DNA from: G965205725 sp965205725
GTDB lineage: Bacteria; Pseudomonadota; Gammaproteobacteria; Pseudomonadales; Halieaceae
Direction of reading: 5' to 3'
NCBI GenBank assembly: GCA_965205725.1
Contig: OZ242189.1
Location: 2,666,001 to 2,730,000, forward strand
DNA: 64,000 nucleotides
Below the pieces are notes generated by a model, which ran no database searches, was not told the origin of the DNA, and saw only the letters and a program-made list of their open reading frames with translations. Position 1 is the stretch's first letter. The number at the start of each line of letters is the position of its first letter. Positions 32,398 to 42,738 of this stretch are shown piece after piece. Position numbers and translations under genes: made by a program.

Positions 32398-33834
32398 ATG
32401 ACAGAGGTAAAAAAGTACGGGCACTTCGTGCAGGGTGAACTCGTTGAGCCCTCAAGCGGGGAATACATCGCATCAATCAACCCTCACGATGAGTCCGTTG
32501 TAGCAGAGATTGCCTCTGGTAATGAAGCGGACGTAGAGAGTGCTGTGGCGTCCGCACTCTCGAGCAGTAAAGAATGGGCCGCTATGCGTCCACTGGAGCG
32601 CGGGCGAATATTAATCGATGTAGGGCGCAAACTTCACGAGAATATCGATACCCTGGCCGAGCTCGAGACCCGGGAAATGGGTATGCCAGCGGACATTGCC
32701 CGTGGCGCACTGACAACTGCGGCCACCTACTTTGAGTATTATGGTGGGCTGGCCCCAAGTGTGCAGGGCGACAATATCCCCGTAGGTCCGAACCAGGTGT
32801 CATTCACCACGCACGAGCCCTATGGCGTTATCGGTGTCATCACACCCTGGAATGCCCCGTTGAACCAGACCGCGCGAAGCATCGCCCCGGCCCTGGCAGT
32901 GGGCAACGCAGTGGTACAAAAGCCCAGTGAATTCACCTCCCTCACCGCTCTTGTGTTCGCAGAAATGGCCGTGGAAGCAGGCCTGCCTGCCGGTGTCTGG
33001 AATGTCGTGACCGGAACGGGTGCCGGTGCCGGCAATCCACTTGTGGTGCACGACGCTGTAGGAAAAATCGCATTTACCGGGTCGGTGGGAACAGGTCAGG
33101 CCATCGGTGCGGCAGCGGCAGAAAAAATCATGCCAGTTACGCTGGAGTTGGGGGGAAAATCTCCGGACATCATTTTCGAAGACGCGGATCTAGCCAAAGC
33201 CGTCCCCGGCGTGATACGGGCATTTGTGGGCAACAGTGGGCAGGTATGCCTGGCTGGTACTCGAATTCTGGTGCAAAGATCGATCTATGAGCAGGTAGGA
33301 CAGATGATTGCCGGCGCAATCTCAGGTATCCCGCTCGGCAACGATTTGCCCCAGCCGGCGCTGGGCCCTATTGCCAACAAGATGCAATATGAGAAGGTCC
33401 TGGGTTACTTTGATGTGGCTGCCGCGGATGGCGCCAAACTGCTGGCTGGTGGCGCTACAGCTGAAGGCAAGGACCGTGGCTATTATGTAAAACCGACCCT
33501 GTACGGCGACGTGGATATGTCAATGCGTATTGCAAGGGAAGAGGTTTTCGGCCCCGTGGGTGTGCTCATACCCTTTGATACTGAGGAGGAGGCTATCGCC
33601 ATCGCCAATGATACCGAGTACGGCCTGGCGGCCGGGGTATGGACGCGCGATGTAAGCCGTGTACACCGGGTAACATCACAGCTCCAGGCGGGGCAAATTT
33701 ACGTTAACCACTATTTTGACGACGGTGTGGAAAATCCGATGGGCGGCTACAAGAAGAGCGGCATCGGGCGTGAGAAAGGGATGGTGGCAATGACGCAATA
33801 TACTCACCTGAAGAATGTGATCATCGAGCTCTAG
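32398..33834 (+). CDS. Aldehyde dehydrogenase (NAD(P))
   Basis: 478 aa. PWNAPLNQTARSIAPALAVGN and KPSEFTSL bind the cofactor, GSVGTGQAIG is the nucleotide loop, ELGGKSP carries the general-base Glu and GNSGQVCLAGTR the catalytic Cys. REEVFGPVGVL is the C-terminal signature. It would turn an aldehyde made by the GMC oxidoreductase or an SDR into an acid for CoA activation. Confidence 0.93.
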   Translation: MTEVKKYGHFVQGELVEPSSGEYIASINPHDESVVAEIASGNEADVESAVASALSSSKEWAAMRPLERGRILIDVGRKLHENIDTLAELETREMGMPADIARGALTTAATYFEYYGGLAPSVQGDNIPVGPNQVSFTTHEPYGVIGVITPWNAPLNQTARSIAPALAVGNAVVQKPSEFTSLTALVFAEMAVEAGLPAGVWNVVTGTGAGAGNPLVVHDAVGKIAFTGSVGTGQAIGAAAAEKIMPVTLELGGKSPDIIFEDADLAKAVPGVIRAFVGNSGQVCLAGTRILVQRSIYEQVGQMIAGAISGIPLGNDLPQPALGPIANKMQYEKVLGYFDVAAADGAKLLAGGATAEGKDRGYYVKPTLYGDVDMSMRIAREEVFGPVGVLIPFDTEEEAIAIANDTEYGLAAGVWTRDVSRVHRVTSQLQAGQIYVNHYFDDGVENPMGGYKKSGIGREKGMVAMTQYTHLKNVIIEL

Positions 33835-33853
33835 GCAATATTGGGGTTGGCGT

Positions 33854-34864
33854 TCAAGTGCCCTGGCGGTATTTCATCGGCGTCATGCCCGTCCATAGTT
33901 TGAATGCTCGGGAGAAGGAACTCAGTTCAGAATAGCCAAGGCTTGATGCGACGTCTTCGATAGACATGTCGTGCCGACCAAGCAGCTTCACGGCCAGATC
34001 CTGGCGTGCAATGGCGCGTAATTCCTTGTAGGAAATGCCTTCATTCTTAAGCCTTCGTCGCAGCGTATGAGATTCGAAACCCAGCATCCCGGCGGTAGAA
34101 TCGAGGTCTGGCATCTCACCGGTGTTCGTCAGCTGCTCCAGAAGTCTCTCCCTGGCTTGAATAGCGAGAGGCCCCAGGCGGATCTCCACCTGGGGCAAGG
34201 CACCGAAAGCCGGCGCCAGTTGTTCATTGACCCCCGCTTCGTCCTGGACCACAGGATTGGCCAGGTAAGCCTTATCAAATGTGAATCCCGCATAAGGCGC
34301 GTTGAAGAAGACTGCTGCGCCCGAATACATATACTGGTATTCCGCTTGCCATTCGGGAGCGGAGTAGGGCAGGTGCAATTGCGTTACCGGGACGCGAACG
34401 CCGCACAACCAGCACAACAGGCGATGACGATAGAGCAGTGTCGCTTCCACCGCGAACTCGTTAAGTATCCCGCAGCCTTGTCCAATATCCACGCGATAGA
34501 GGCAATTCGTCAGCGTCTTGTGTACAGAGTGCATCAGGCCGCTCTGGCGTCGATTGGAGAAGAGGGCGAGTGATTCTACTGCTTCTTCGAGCTTGTCCTT
34601 ACGGGTCAGCGCTAAAGCGATCAATTCGCTGGTGCCGATGCTCTGTGGCACCTTGATCAGCCCGTGGGTCTCATCTTTCAGCACCCGGATGATTCGCTTG
34701 CTGAGTCGGGAAAACTCCCAGAAGTTGATGGTTAAACCTGGATTTGTTAGCAGTTCCGGGTTCAGACCGCATTCCCTAAGGACCACGTCGGGCTTATAGC
34801 CCATTGGTTCAAGGCCAGCCATAAATTTCGGAATAAACACAGAGGAAAGTGCATTTCCAGGCAT
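33854..34864 (-). CDS. AraC-family regulator (AraC-binding-like N-terminus)
   Basis: 336 aa. N-terminal half of the OruR/ArgR-like 'arabinose-binding domain' type, C-terminal double HTH: DLAVKLLGRHDMSIEDVASSLGY and SSFSRAFKLWTGMTPMKYR. It converges with the aldehyde dehydrogenase and is divergent from the TonB receptor at 35042. It is probably an activator of one or both flanking operons. Confidence 0.88.
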   Translation of the reverse strand: MPGNALSSVFIPKFMAGLEPMGYKPDVVLRECGLNPELLTNPGLTINFWEFSRLSKRIIRVLKDETHGLIKVPQSIGTSELIALALTRKDKLEEAVESLALFSNRRQSGLMHSVHKTLTNCLYRVDIGQGCGILNEFAVEATLLYRHRLLCWLCGVRVPVTQLHLPYSAPEWQAEYQYMYSGAAVFFNAPYAGFTFDKAYLANPVVQDEAGVNEQLAPAFGALPQVEIRLGPLAIQARERLLEQLTNTGEMPDLDSTAGMLGFESHTLRRRLKNEGISYKELRAIARQDLAVKLLGRHDMSIEDVASSLGYSELSSFSRAFKLWTGMTPMKYRQGT

Positions 34865-34980
34865 GTCATACCTCCTTGGAGAGATTGATCTGCGGCAACC
34901 TCGATCAGGCGTTTATCATTTAATGACAAAAATACTGTGCAGAGCGGTCATTGTATAACAGCGTACTCTTGGAGACAATA

Positions 34981-35000
34981 CTTGCTATACAACAAGCATG
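34981..35000. promoter_or_regulatory. Island operator, site D
   Basis: CTTGCTATACAACAAGCATG, 41 bp upstream of the TonB receptor start and between it and the divergent AraC gene. No good -10 is visible for the receptor, so the operator may act with the AraC protein. Confidence 0.65.
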
Positions 35001-35041
35001 TTCATTCAGACTTGGTTAATAACTTAATAAAGAGGCTTTCC

Positions 35042-37462
35042 ATGAAAAAGAAATCGTTTCTGCAAGTTCGCAAATCTCCGATCATAATTGGTATCCTGGC
35101 TGCAACCGGGATGGCTGTAGCGGCACCAGTGGCGCTGGCTCAAATGCTTGAAGAGGTAGTGGTTACCGCTCAGAAGCGAGAACAAAGCATGCAGGATGTC
35201 CCCATCGCTGTGACAGCTTACTCGGGTGAGGCGTTACAGCAGGCCCGTATTTCTGATGTTGCTGATCTTAGTATCGCCAACCCCAGCTTTGTTATCAATA
35301 TCCAGCAGAACAAGGTCTCCAACAGCCCGGCCCGGATTCGTGGTGTCGGCACAACAGGGACGAACCCTGCTTTTGAAGGAGCGGTAGGCCTTTATGTTGA
35401 TGGCGTCTATCGGTCGCGTTCAGGTATGGTGCTCTCCTCTTTTAATGACATTGGCATGCTGGAAATTCTGCGTGGCCCACAGGGTACATTGTTCGGCAAA
35501 AATACAAGCGCTGGAGCCCTCGTGCTAACGTCCAATGCGCCTACGTTTGAGTTTGAAGCCGGTCTGGAAGGCAACCTGGGTAACTATGATTCGCAGAAGT
35601 TCAGCGGGTATATCAATACTCCCGTCACGGACAACTTCGCCCTGCGTTTTGCTGCATTGACCGATAAGAGGGACGGATACTTCGACAACCCGTTCACGGG
35701 TGAGAATACTCAGAATGTCGACACCCAGGCGTATAAGCTCCAGGGCTTGTACGAGCGTGAGTCGTGGACCGCTCGTATCATTGCAGATTACACCGAAGGT
35801 GATGAGATTTGCTGCTACGCCCTCTCTGGACGCCTGGATCCCGAGGGCGATTTCCAGAATCCACTGGACCAGTTGTACTCTACCTGGACCAGCGGCGCTC
35901 CCTATTACAATGAAACCGGTGACGCTAACCGCCGCAAGATTGTCAACAACACGGATGCCACCGATGAGTCCGAGGATTGGGGTATCAGTCTGGACTTGAA
36001 TTTTGATCTGACTGATAGTATGGCGCTGCGTTCCTTGACCTCCTATCGGGAGTACGAGAACGACCAGGCCAATGGCGACTGGGATTTCGGTCCCACGGAT
36101 TTCGGCGCTGATTATCGCCAGTTGTATGAGTTCGAATCATTTACTCAGGAGTTCAACCTGACGGGAGTCTGGGATCTGGGTGATACCAGTGTCGACTATG
36201 TTCTGGGAGCATTTTACTCCAATGAGGACCTGCACCACGTCATTGAACAGGGCAATGGTGAATTCCTTGGAGAGAACTGGGCGCTGGCGTTTGACGGTAC
36301 AGGGCTTGATCTGCTGCCGCCTGACCAACTCGCGCGGGCGGGCACCTTGTTCAATAATGCGGACTTTGATCACAACGACGAGGTGTATGCGTTATTTGCC
36401 CATACCACTGTAGCAATGACCGACAAGCTGAACCTGATCGCAGGAATTCGCTATTCAGAGGAAACCAAGGAACTGGATCGTACCAACCTTCTGGCCAGTG
36501 ACAACCTGGAAATGTTTCAACATATGGCTGCAAATCAGGTTGGTTTCATGGCTCTCGGAGCCTCTTATCCTGGCCCTGACAGCAGCTTTGAGACTGACGA
36601 CGATGAAACCACCTATACATTGGGTGCTCAGTATTTCCCGAACGATGATACCCAGATCTACGCCAGCTATTCAAAGGGCTTCAAGGCAGGCGGTATCAGC
36701 CTTAACTCTGATGCCGGGGGAAATCTCGTATCCATCGATAATCTGCTGAACGCAGCCGCAGGCAATCCACCCACAACACCTGAAGAAGTGATTCTTGGTC
36801 CAGAGACTGACGCCACCTATGATCCCGAATCTGTCGATTCGTACGAAATTGGTATCAAGACGGAGTACATGGAGTCCCGTGGCCGCCTCAATGCTGCAAT
36901 GTTCTATTCCAAGTTCGAGGATATTCAGGCCAACACCTTTACAGGTACAGCATTCTTGACCTACAACGCTGACACCGCGGAGACAGCGGGTATTGAGTTG
37001 GAAAACACGTTCCTCATTACCGATAACCTGTCCAGCATTTTCTCCGTGACCTGGTTGGAACGGGCCAAATTCGGGGATGAACCCAATGAATTCCAACCCA
37101 ACATTGTCGGTCGCGACCTTGAATTGGCGCCGGAATGGGCTGCCTATCTTGCATTTGATTACGAGCGTTCGTTTGGTGAAGACCTTATCGGCTACGGCAA
37201 TTTCAGTGTCGCGTACACCGGCGATCACCTGTTGTCTAACGACGTGAATATTGAGGAAGAGTACACCGTGGTTGGAGCCACACTGGGTCTGCTCACATTG
37301 GGTGAAAAGCTCGATATTTCCATATCTTGTAAAAACTGCCTCGATGAAGATTACTACACCAACGCATTTACCCAACCCTTACACTTCAATGATCCGATTT
37401 TGGTCAATCCGGGAGCACCCAGGACTTACTGGGGTACGGTTCGCTACCGCTTTGGTGACTAA
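35042..37462 (+). CDS. TonB-dependent outer-membrane receptor 3 (island)
   Basis: 806 aa from ATG 35042 (AAAGAGG upstream). A longer frame from 34937 would run through operator D. The signal peptide ends in ALAQ. EEVVVTAQKREQSMQDVPIAV is the TonB-box region, and plug motif EILRGPQGTLFGKNTSAGAL and terminal TVRYRFGD follow. It is the only outer-membrane transporter in the island, so it is the likely entry route of the island's substrate. Confidence 0.93.
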   Translation: MKKKSFLQVRKSPIIIGILAATGMAVAAPVALAQMLEEVVVTAQKREQSMQDVPIAVTAYSGEALQQARISDVADLSIANPSFVINIQQNKVSNSPARIRGVGTTGTNPAFEGAVGLYVDGVYRSRSGMVLSSFNDIGMLEILRGPQGTLFGKNTSAGALVLTSNAPTFEFEAGLEGNLGNYDSQKFSGYINTPVTDNFALRFAALTDKRDGYFDNPFTGENTQNVDTQAYKLQGLYERESWTARIIADYTEGDEICCYALSGRLDPEGDFQNPLDQLYSTWTSGAPYYNETGDANRRKIVNNTDATDESEDWGISLDLNFDLTDSMALRSLTSYREYENDQANGDWDFGPTDFGADYRQLYEFESFTQEFNLTGVWDLGDTSVDYVLGAFYSNEDLHHVIEQGNGEFLGENWALAFDGTGLDLLPPDQLARAGTLFNNADFDHNDEVYALFAHTTVAMTDKLNLIAGIRYSEETKELDRTNLLASDNLEMFQHMAANQVGFMALGASYPGPDSSFETDDDETTYTLGAQYFPNDDTQIYASYSKGFKAGGISLNSDAGGNLVSIDNLLNAAAGNPPTTPEEVILGPETDATYDPESVDSYEIGIKTEYMESRGRLNAAMFYSKFEDIQANTFTGTAFLTYNADTAETAGIELENTFLITDNLSSIFSVTWLERAKFGDEPNEFQPNIVGRDLELAPEWAAYLAFDYERSFGEDLIGYGNFSVAYTGDHLLSNDVNIEEEYTVVGATLGLLTLGEKLDISISCKNCLDEDYYTNAFTQPLHFNDPILVNPGAPRTYWGTVRYRFGD

Positions 37463-37481
37463 GGGCAGGAATTCAAGGTTG

Positions 37482-37512
37482 CAGCAGGGGCGAACTGTGA
37501 ATCGCCCTGCTG
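37482..37512 (+). terminator. Hairpin after TonB receptor 3
   Basis: CAGCAGGGGCG (37482-37492) pairs with CGCCCTGCTG (37503-37512) apart from one bulged G. No T run follows directly, so it is a possible attenuator or a weak terminator. Confidence 0.35.
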
Positions 37513-37580
37513 ACAAACTCGTCCATCCAGGACTTTTTGGCTGACATCCTCGATGTTGGCCTTTTTTTGAGAGGTACCAA

Positions 37581-38741
37581 GTGAGACTATTTACTGAAGA
37601 ACAGACTCTGTTTCGCGACGCCTATCGCAAGTTCCTTGTGGCGGAAGTCGCCCCGCAAATGGCGCGGTTTCGTGAAGCAAAAATCGTCGACAGGGAAATT
37701 TTTCGCAAAGTCGGCGATCAGGGGTTCCTGATGATATGGCCCGATGAACAATATGGCGGGCTAGGTGACCCGGACTTCCGCTACGAGCAGATCATAATTG
37801 AAGAGTTGGCCCGCGCGGACTGCACAGAGTTTTTTGCCAGCTTACACAGCCGAATGGTAGGCCCCTATCTGGGTGAATATGGCTCAGAGGAGCAGAAACT
37901 GAAATACCTGCCTGGCTGCTGTGTCCGGAGATACGATCCTTGCTGTTGCGATGACTGAACCAGACGCCGGTAGCGACCTGGCTGGCATGCGCACCGTCGC
38001 GATAGACCAAGGAGATCATTACCTGCTGAATGGATCGAAAATCTACATTTCCAACGGTATAAATGCGGACCTAGTGGTCGTAGCAGCAAAAACTGATCCG
38101 GGAACAATCCACACCATATGTCCCTGATGCTGGTTGAACGCGGCATGGGGGGATTCGAGCGCGGGAGAAAACTGGACAAGATGGGCATGGATGCCCAGGA
38201 CACCGCGGAGCTATTCTTCAGCAACGTCAGGATACCGAAGGAGAATGTCCTGGGTGTGCCCGGAAAGGGTTTCTATTACCTGATGGAGCGCCTTTGTGAA
38301 GAGCGCCTGATGGCTGCCGTAGGAAGTATCGCCTCAACGCAAGTAGCCTTTGACGAGACGCGCCGTTTCGTGACCGAGAGAAATGTGTTCGGAGAAGCTC
38401 TTTCGGGATTTCAGAATACGCAGTTCAAGATGGCTGAACTGGCCGCCGAGATCGATTGTGTTCAGACCTATGTGGATTATTGTGTGGATCTGCATAACCG
38501 TGAGCAGTTGGACGACCCCAGGGCGGCCAAGGCAAAACTATTGGCGACAGAACTAGAGGGCCGAATGATGGACCTGGGAGTCCAACTGCACGGCGGTGCA
38601 GGTTATATGAATGAATACCGTGTTTGTCGTCTTTTCAAGGATACCAGGGTGAACCGAATTTTGGCCGGAAGCTCGGAGATTATGAAGCTTATTATCGGGC
38701 GTCATGTGTTTTCGGACGAGTACCGAGGATTACTGGAATAG
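37581..38741 (+). pseudogene. Acyl-CoA dehydrogenase with two frameshifts
   Basis: The family sequence is spread over three frames: 37581-37915 (RLFTEEQTLFRDAYRKFL to LKYLPG), 37916-38110 (GDTILAVAMTEPDAGSDLAGM) and 38111-38741 (SLMLVERGMGGFERGRKLDKMG to IGRHVFSDEYRG). An extra base near 37917 and a lost base near 38104 cancel out, so the total length is normal for the family. The catalytic Glu region reads RNRILAGSSEIMK-like (NRILAGSSEIM), with Gly-Ser as in long-chain types. It is either a pseudogene or two sequencing errors. Confidence 0.8.
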
Positions 38742-38773
38742 CAGAATGATGTAGCTATTCAGGAGACCGATCG

Positions 38774-39774
38774 ATGCAGCAACTTTCTCCATTGGATGGC
38801 CAGTTCCTGAATATGGAATTCGGGAACTGCTACCAGCATATAGGCGTGTTGTCGATCTACGATCCGACGACAGCGACTGGCGGCAAGGTCAGGTTCAAGG
38901 ACATCCTCCATACGTTCCAGACGCGCCTCGAACGCAGCCCTCTCTTCACGCGGAAGCTGATGGAGCTGCCACTTAATCTCGACTTTCCCTACTGGGTGGA
39001 AGATCCGGACTTTGACCTCGAGTTCCACGTTCGGCATATAGCGCTTCCGAAGCTCGGCGACTGGCGACAGTTGTGTATTCAGGTGGCAAGGTTGCACTCT
39101 CGCCCGCTCGACAGGGCACGTCCCCTCTGGGAAGCCTATGTCATCGAGGGCCTGGGCTCGGTGGATGACGTGGCCTGCTCCATCATATCGGTGGCAGTGC
39201 GACGTTACCTATCCGAAAAAGGTGAGCTACCTTCTCGTTCGCTCAAAGCTGCAATGCCTGTAAGCTTGAGATCGGCCGAAGAGGCGGCAACCGAGGCAGG
39301 AAACAATATAGAGGTAGCTGACATTGAGATTCACACGAACCTCCAAGACCCGCTGAAAGTATTGCGGGCAGTGCAACGCACAACAAGCGGGACGAAGGAG
39401 TTTCGTGAGGCGGTCGGCGCTGATCTGTTGGTAGAGATTAGCAAGACTATGCCATCTGCCCTGCAGTCTATAGCCACGCGAGCATCTGCGCGGGCGACCC
39501 GACTGGGAAGGCCTGGTATTTTTCCTTCCAACATCACGATTACCAACGTGCCCGGCCCACCGTTTCATCTCTATATGACGGGAGCAAAGTGCATCAGATC
39601 CTATGGGGTCGGGATGGCGCAGGCCTTTTTAACATTGTCACCAGCTATGCCGGTGAAGTATCCATTTCGTTTATATGCTGTCGGGAGCAAATGCCCGACC
39701 CGGAAAATTATCAGCAGGCTTTGCAGGATGCTTATGAAGAATTGATGGCCGCGGCAAACGCGGACCTATCTTAG
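38774..39774 (+). pseudogene. Wax ester synthase/DGAT, internally deleted
   Basis: The N-terminus is normal (LSPLDGQFLNMEFG, then SRPLDRARPLWEAYVIEGLG), but the HHxxxDG catalytic segment and about 150 following residues are gone. GSVDDV (about 39168) joins directly to ISVAVRRYLSEKGELP from the second half. A frameshift near 39613 then splits the C-terminus (DGAGLFNIVTSYAGEVSISF continues in another frame). Family proteins have about 450-500 residues. This one cannot be active. Confidence 0.85.
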
Positions 39775-39775
39775 T

Positions 39776-41029
39776 CTATGTCACCCGGCGGTTCTTCCGG
39801 ATTTCACTGAGAACGGGCAGCAGGTATTCCAGGAATTTCCCAGGGTCTTCCGACATGGGAAAGTGACCCAGGCCCTCCATGTAGGTGAATTTTGATCCGG
39901 CAATTGTCTCATGCGCTTCCTTGCCCAGTTCCGCACGACCGCTGGCGTCATATTCACCCGAAAGGATATAGACCGGTGTTTTCGAGGTATCGATATATTT
40001 TGCCTCGGCTCTTAGGTCGAAGTCATTGCGGTAGTAATTCAAATCTCCCAGGAAAAGTGGCGGCCAGCCGGAGGCGTAGATCTGGCTTGTTTCCTTTCGA
40101 TATGCCTCGGGCGCCGTAGGGCTCATCAGGGCATTCATTGCCCGCGCCTTATACTCATTGCTGACCTGGGGATGCCACAGGTATTCAATAGACCGCCCAA
40201 AGTCGTCATCTACTTTCAACACCCCTTCGAGCGAGACGAAAGCACTGAATTCATCCGGATGGTATCGCGCGAGATCAAGGGCCAATACTCCCCCAACGGA
40301 GGCGCCCATGAAGGCGGGGCGCTGCAGCTCAAGCGCTTGTGCAAGCGCAAGGGGTGCCCTCCGGACAAAATCACCCGTCAGCCGATATTCCTCCGCCCAC
40401 CACTTCTTGCTTACCGGGGGGATAGACTTACCGTGAAACGGCAGGTCGTAGGCGATCAGTTGGAAATGGTCGGTAATGTCCTGGCACTCCATCAGGTGGC
40501 GCCATTGAGCGCTGTGACAACCTGCCGTATGTTGCAGTAACAGTGGAATCCCCCGTCCAGCGCATTCGTAGTACACCCGATAAACCGTACCCAGGATATC
40601 CAGGTGGATATATCTTCCGACGGGGCTATCGTGTTGTCCCGGTTCGGCTGTTTCTTCGACTGACTTCGCCGGTGACGAATCTGCGCCTCGAATGAGCTCG
40701 ATCAGTCGCATAAGTGCGGGGTAGTACTGCGCGTAAAGTGTATCATCTGATTGAACCTCCAGGCCGAGTGGTTCCATCAAGGCGATATCATTGCAGAAGC
40801 GCGCTGGAATTGGCGCCAACAGCTGTTCCCAAAAGCCATCAGCGGCTTTCAGACTGATTATTGCACTACCCACTGGGTCGGAGGGGCTGACAACGCCATG
40901 CTCAACTGAGACAGAGACTGTCTGCTCATCGGATATGAGGATGAACCCACCGGCCCAGAATCGCGAGGCCAATTTAAATTCGCCGTCCTCATTACAGAGC
41001 TTTGCCAGGGTTGAACTGTCCGGAAACAT
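39776..41029 (-). CDS. Alpha/beta hydrolase with an extra N-terminal domain
   Basis: 417 aa from ATG 41027-41029 (an upstream start at 41122 would run through operator E). Residues 1-130 form a domain of unknown type. The hydrolase part has oxyanion region LLQHTAGCHS, nucleophile elbow GASVGG, acid in LSGEYDASG and His in GLGHFPMSE. It probably cleaves an ester, lactone or C-C bond. It is divergent from the GMC oxidoreductase and shares operator E. Confidence 0.83.
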   Translation of the reverse strand: MFPDSSTLAKLCNEDGEFKLASRFWAGGFILISDEQTVSVSVEHGVVSPSDPVGSAIISLKAADGFWEQLLAPIPARFCNDIALMEPLGLEVQSDDTLYAQYYPALMRLIELIRGADSSPAKSVEETAEPGQHDSPVGRYIHLDILGTVYRVYYECAGRGIPLLLQHTAGCHSAQWRHLMECQDITDHFQLIAYDLPFHGKSIPPVSKKWWAEEYRLTGDFVRRAPLALAQALELQRPAFMGASVGGVLALDLARYHPDEFSAFVSLEGVLKVDDDFGRSIEYLWHPQVSNEYKARAMNALMSPTAPEAYRKETSQIYASGWPPLFLGDLNYYRNDFDLRAEAKYIDTSKTPVYILSGEYDASGRAELGKEAHETIAGSKFTYMEGLGHFPMSEDPGKFLEYLLPVLSEIRKNRRVT

Positions 41030-41042
41030 ATGATCCTTATAA

Positions 41043-41073
41043 CTTGTTGTATGGCAAGCAAGAGTGATATATT
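41043..41073. promoter_or_regulatory. Island operator, site E, between divergent genes
   Basis: CTTGTTGTATGGCAAGCAAG (41043-41062) followed by TATATT (41068-41073), with -35-like TTGTTG or TTGTAT inside the operator. The layout is the same as site C. It lies between the hydrolase (minus) and the GMC oxidoreductase (plus). Confidence 0.68.
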
Positions 41074-41110
41074 GTCCCTCTATTGTCAACATGTCCATGC
41101 GAGTTGTTCT

Positions 41111-42736
41111 ATGAGGAATCAAGAGTATGACTTTGTAGTAATCGGTGCGGGGTCGGCCGGGTGCGTGTTAGCGAATCGGCTGAGTGCGTCCGGCACTTTT
41201 CGGGTTTTGCTGCTCGAGGCTGGCGGAAAAGACTCGAATCCGTGGATTCGGATCCCGGCCGCAGCGGGATTTGTATTGAAGAATCCATCCTATGTATGGC
41301 GAAACCCTACTCGGGTTGCGGATAGTTTTGGTGGGCGCTCGCTGGCGTTGCTACAAGGGAAGACGCTCGGTGGCAGTAGTTCAGTCAACGGTATGATGTA
41401 CGTACGCGGGCAGAAGGAGGACTATGACGACTGGGCCAACATGGGCTGTGATGGCTGGTCGTGGGACGAAGTGCTGCCCTATTTCAAGAAGTCCGAATGT
41501 CTTGAGCAGGGAGGAGGCGACGAGTTTCATGGCCGCTCAGGCGAGTTGCGGTTGAGCTGGATTGAGGACCTGCACGAGAGTTCCAAGAGCTTCATGGAAG
41601 CGGCGAAGAGTGCGGGAATGCCATTCAATGCCGATGTAAACAGTGGCGACCAGGAGGGCGTGGGATATCTCCTGGGTACGATTCACAAAGGCCGTAGGCA
41701 GTCGACGGCAAAGGCGTTTCTGCATCCGATCAAATCCCGCTTTAATCTGGATGTCATTACCGGAGCGGAGGTTCGGAAAGTTGTAGTAGAGGATCAGCGG
41801 GCGACAGGGGTAGAGCTGGTCTCAGCTCGAGGCGAGGTATCGCGGATCAAGGCGCGCAGGGAAGTTATCCTGTCGGCAGGGGCGCTGGGTTCTCCTTACA
41901 TACTTCAGCACTCTGGAATCGGTGCTGGCGAGCACCTTGCTTCTCTGGGAATCAATGTGGTGGCTGATCTGCCACAAGTGGGTCGTAACCTGCAAGATCA
42001 TCTGTTTGCCCATCTCAAGTTCCAGACCAAATTAAATGCCGGGAGTCGCAACAGCCTGCTACGGAGCACGCCGCGCATGGGGATCGAGGCTATCAAGTGG
42101 TTCGTGACTGGGCGCGGGGCAATGAATACAACCTCTTCTCAGATTGTTGGCTTCTTCCGTTCGTCTGCCGATCTTGATCGGGCAGATCTGCAACTTGCGA
42201 TGCGCCCACTGTCATTCCACGTTGTAGAGAGTGGTGAAGTGGTGATTGACGATGTGCCGGCGATTACGGCCTCTGCCATACAGACGCGGCCCTTCAGTCG
42301 TGGCGAGTATATGATCTCATCGGCGGATTACAGGGAGCGAGGAGAAATCGATATCCGCTATCTCAGCGATGATCGGGATGTGAAGGCACTACTCTCGGGA
42401 CTGAACCATATTCGGGATATCATGGGTAGGCCTGAGATGTCGAGCATCATCGCTTCCGAGTATGAGCCCGGACCCAAAGTAACAGACACCAGGGATCTGG
42501 AGCGTTACCTGCGTGCAAGTGCGGGAACCGTTTATCACCCGGCGGGCACCTGTCGAATGGGCGCGGATGACCAGTCGGTGGTAGACCCGCAATTGCGAGT
42601 AAGGGGAGTGGACGGGCTACGAGTAATCGATGCGTCAATTATGCCCGTGATTACCTCTGGTAACACCAATGCGCCGGCTATTATGATCGGGGAGAAGGGC
42701 GCGGACATGGTCCTGGCGGATGCGGTGGAATCATAG
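41111..42736 (+). CDS. GMC-family oxidoreductase (choline-dehydrogenase-like)
   Basis: 541 aa from ATG 41111. The FAD-binding VVIGAGSAGCVLANRLS is at the N-terminus, GKTLGGSSSVNGMMYVRG is the first GMC signature, ILSAGALGSPYILQHSGIG the second, and the active-site His is in YHPAGTCRMG. It oxidises an alcohol to an aldehyde. With the aldehyde dehydrogenase this gives a two-step alcohol-to-acid route. The upstream ribosome site is weak. Confidence 0.92.
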   Translation: MRNQEYDFVVIGAGSAGCVLANRLSASGTFRVLLLEAGGKDSNPWIRIPAAAGFVLKNPSYVWRNPTRVADSFGGRSLALLQGKTLGGSSSVNGMMYVRGQKEDYDDWANMGCDGWSWDEVLPYFKKSECLEQGGGDEFHGRSGELRLSWIEDLHESSKSFMEAAKSAGMPFNADVNSGDQEGVGYLLGTIHKGRRQSTAKAFLHPIKSRFNLDVITGAEVRKVVVEDQRATGVELVSARGEVSRIKARREVILSAGALGSPYILQHSGIGAGEHLASLGINVVADLPQVGRNLQDHLFAHLKFQTKLNAGSRNSLLRSTPRMGIEAIKWFVTGRGAMNTTSSQIVGFFRSSADLDRADLQLAMRPLSFHVVESGEVVIDDVPAITASAIQTRPFSRGEYMISSADYRERGEIDIRYLSDDRDVKALLSGLNHIRDIMGRPEMSSIIASEYEPGPKVTDTRDLERYLRASAGTVYHPAGTCRMGADDQSVVDPQLRVRGVDGLRVIDASIMPVITSGNTNAPAIMIGEKGADMVLADAVES

Positions 42737-42738
42737 AT

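Noticed and set aside
34937..35041. Upstream extension of TonB receptor 3
   Set aside because: It would run through operator D, and the signal peptide begins properly at 35042.
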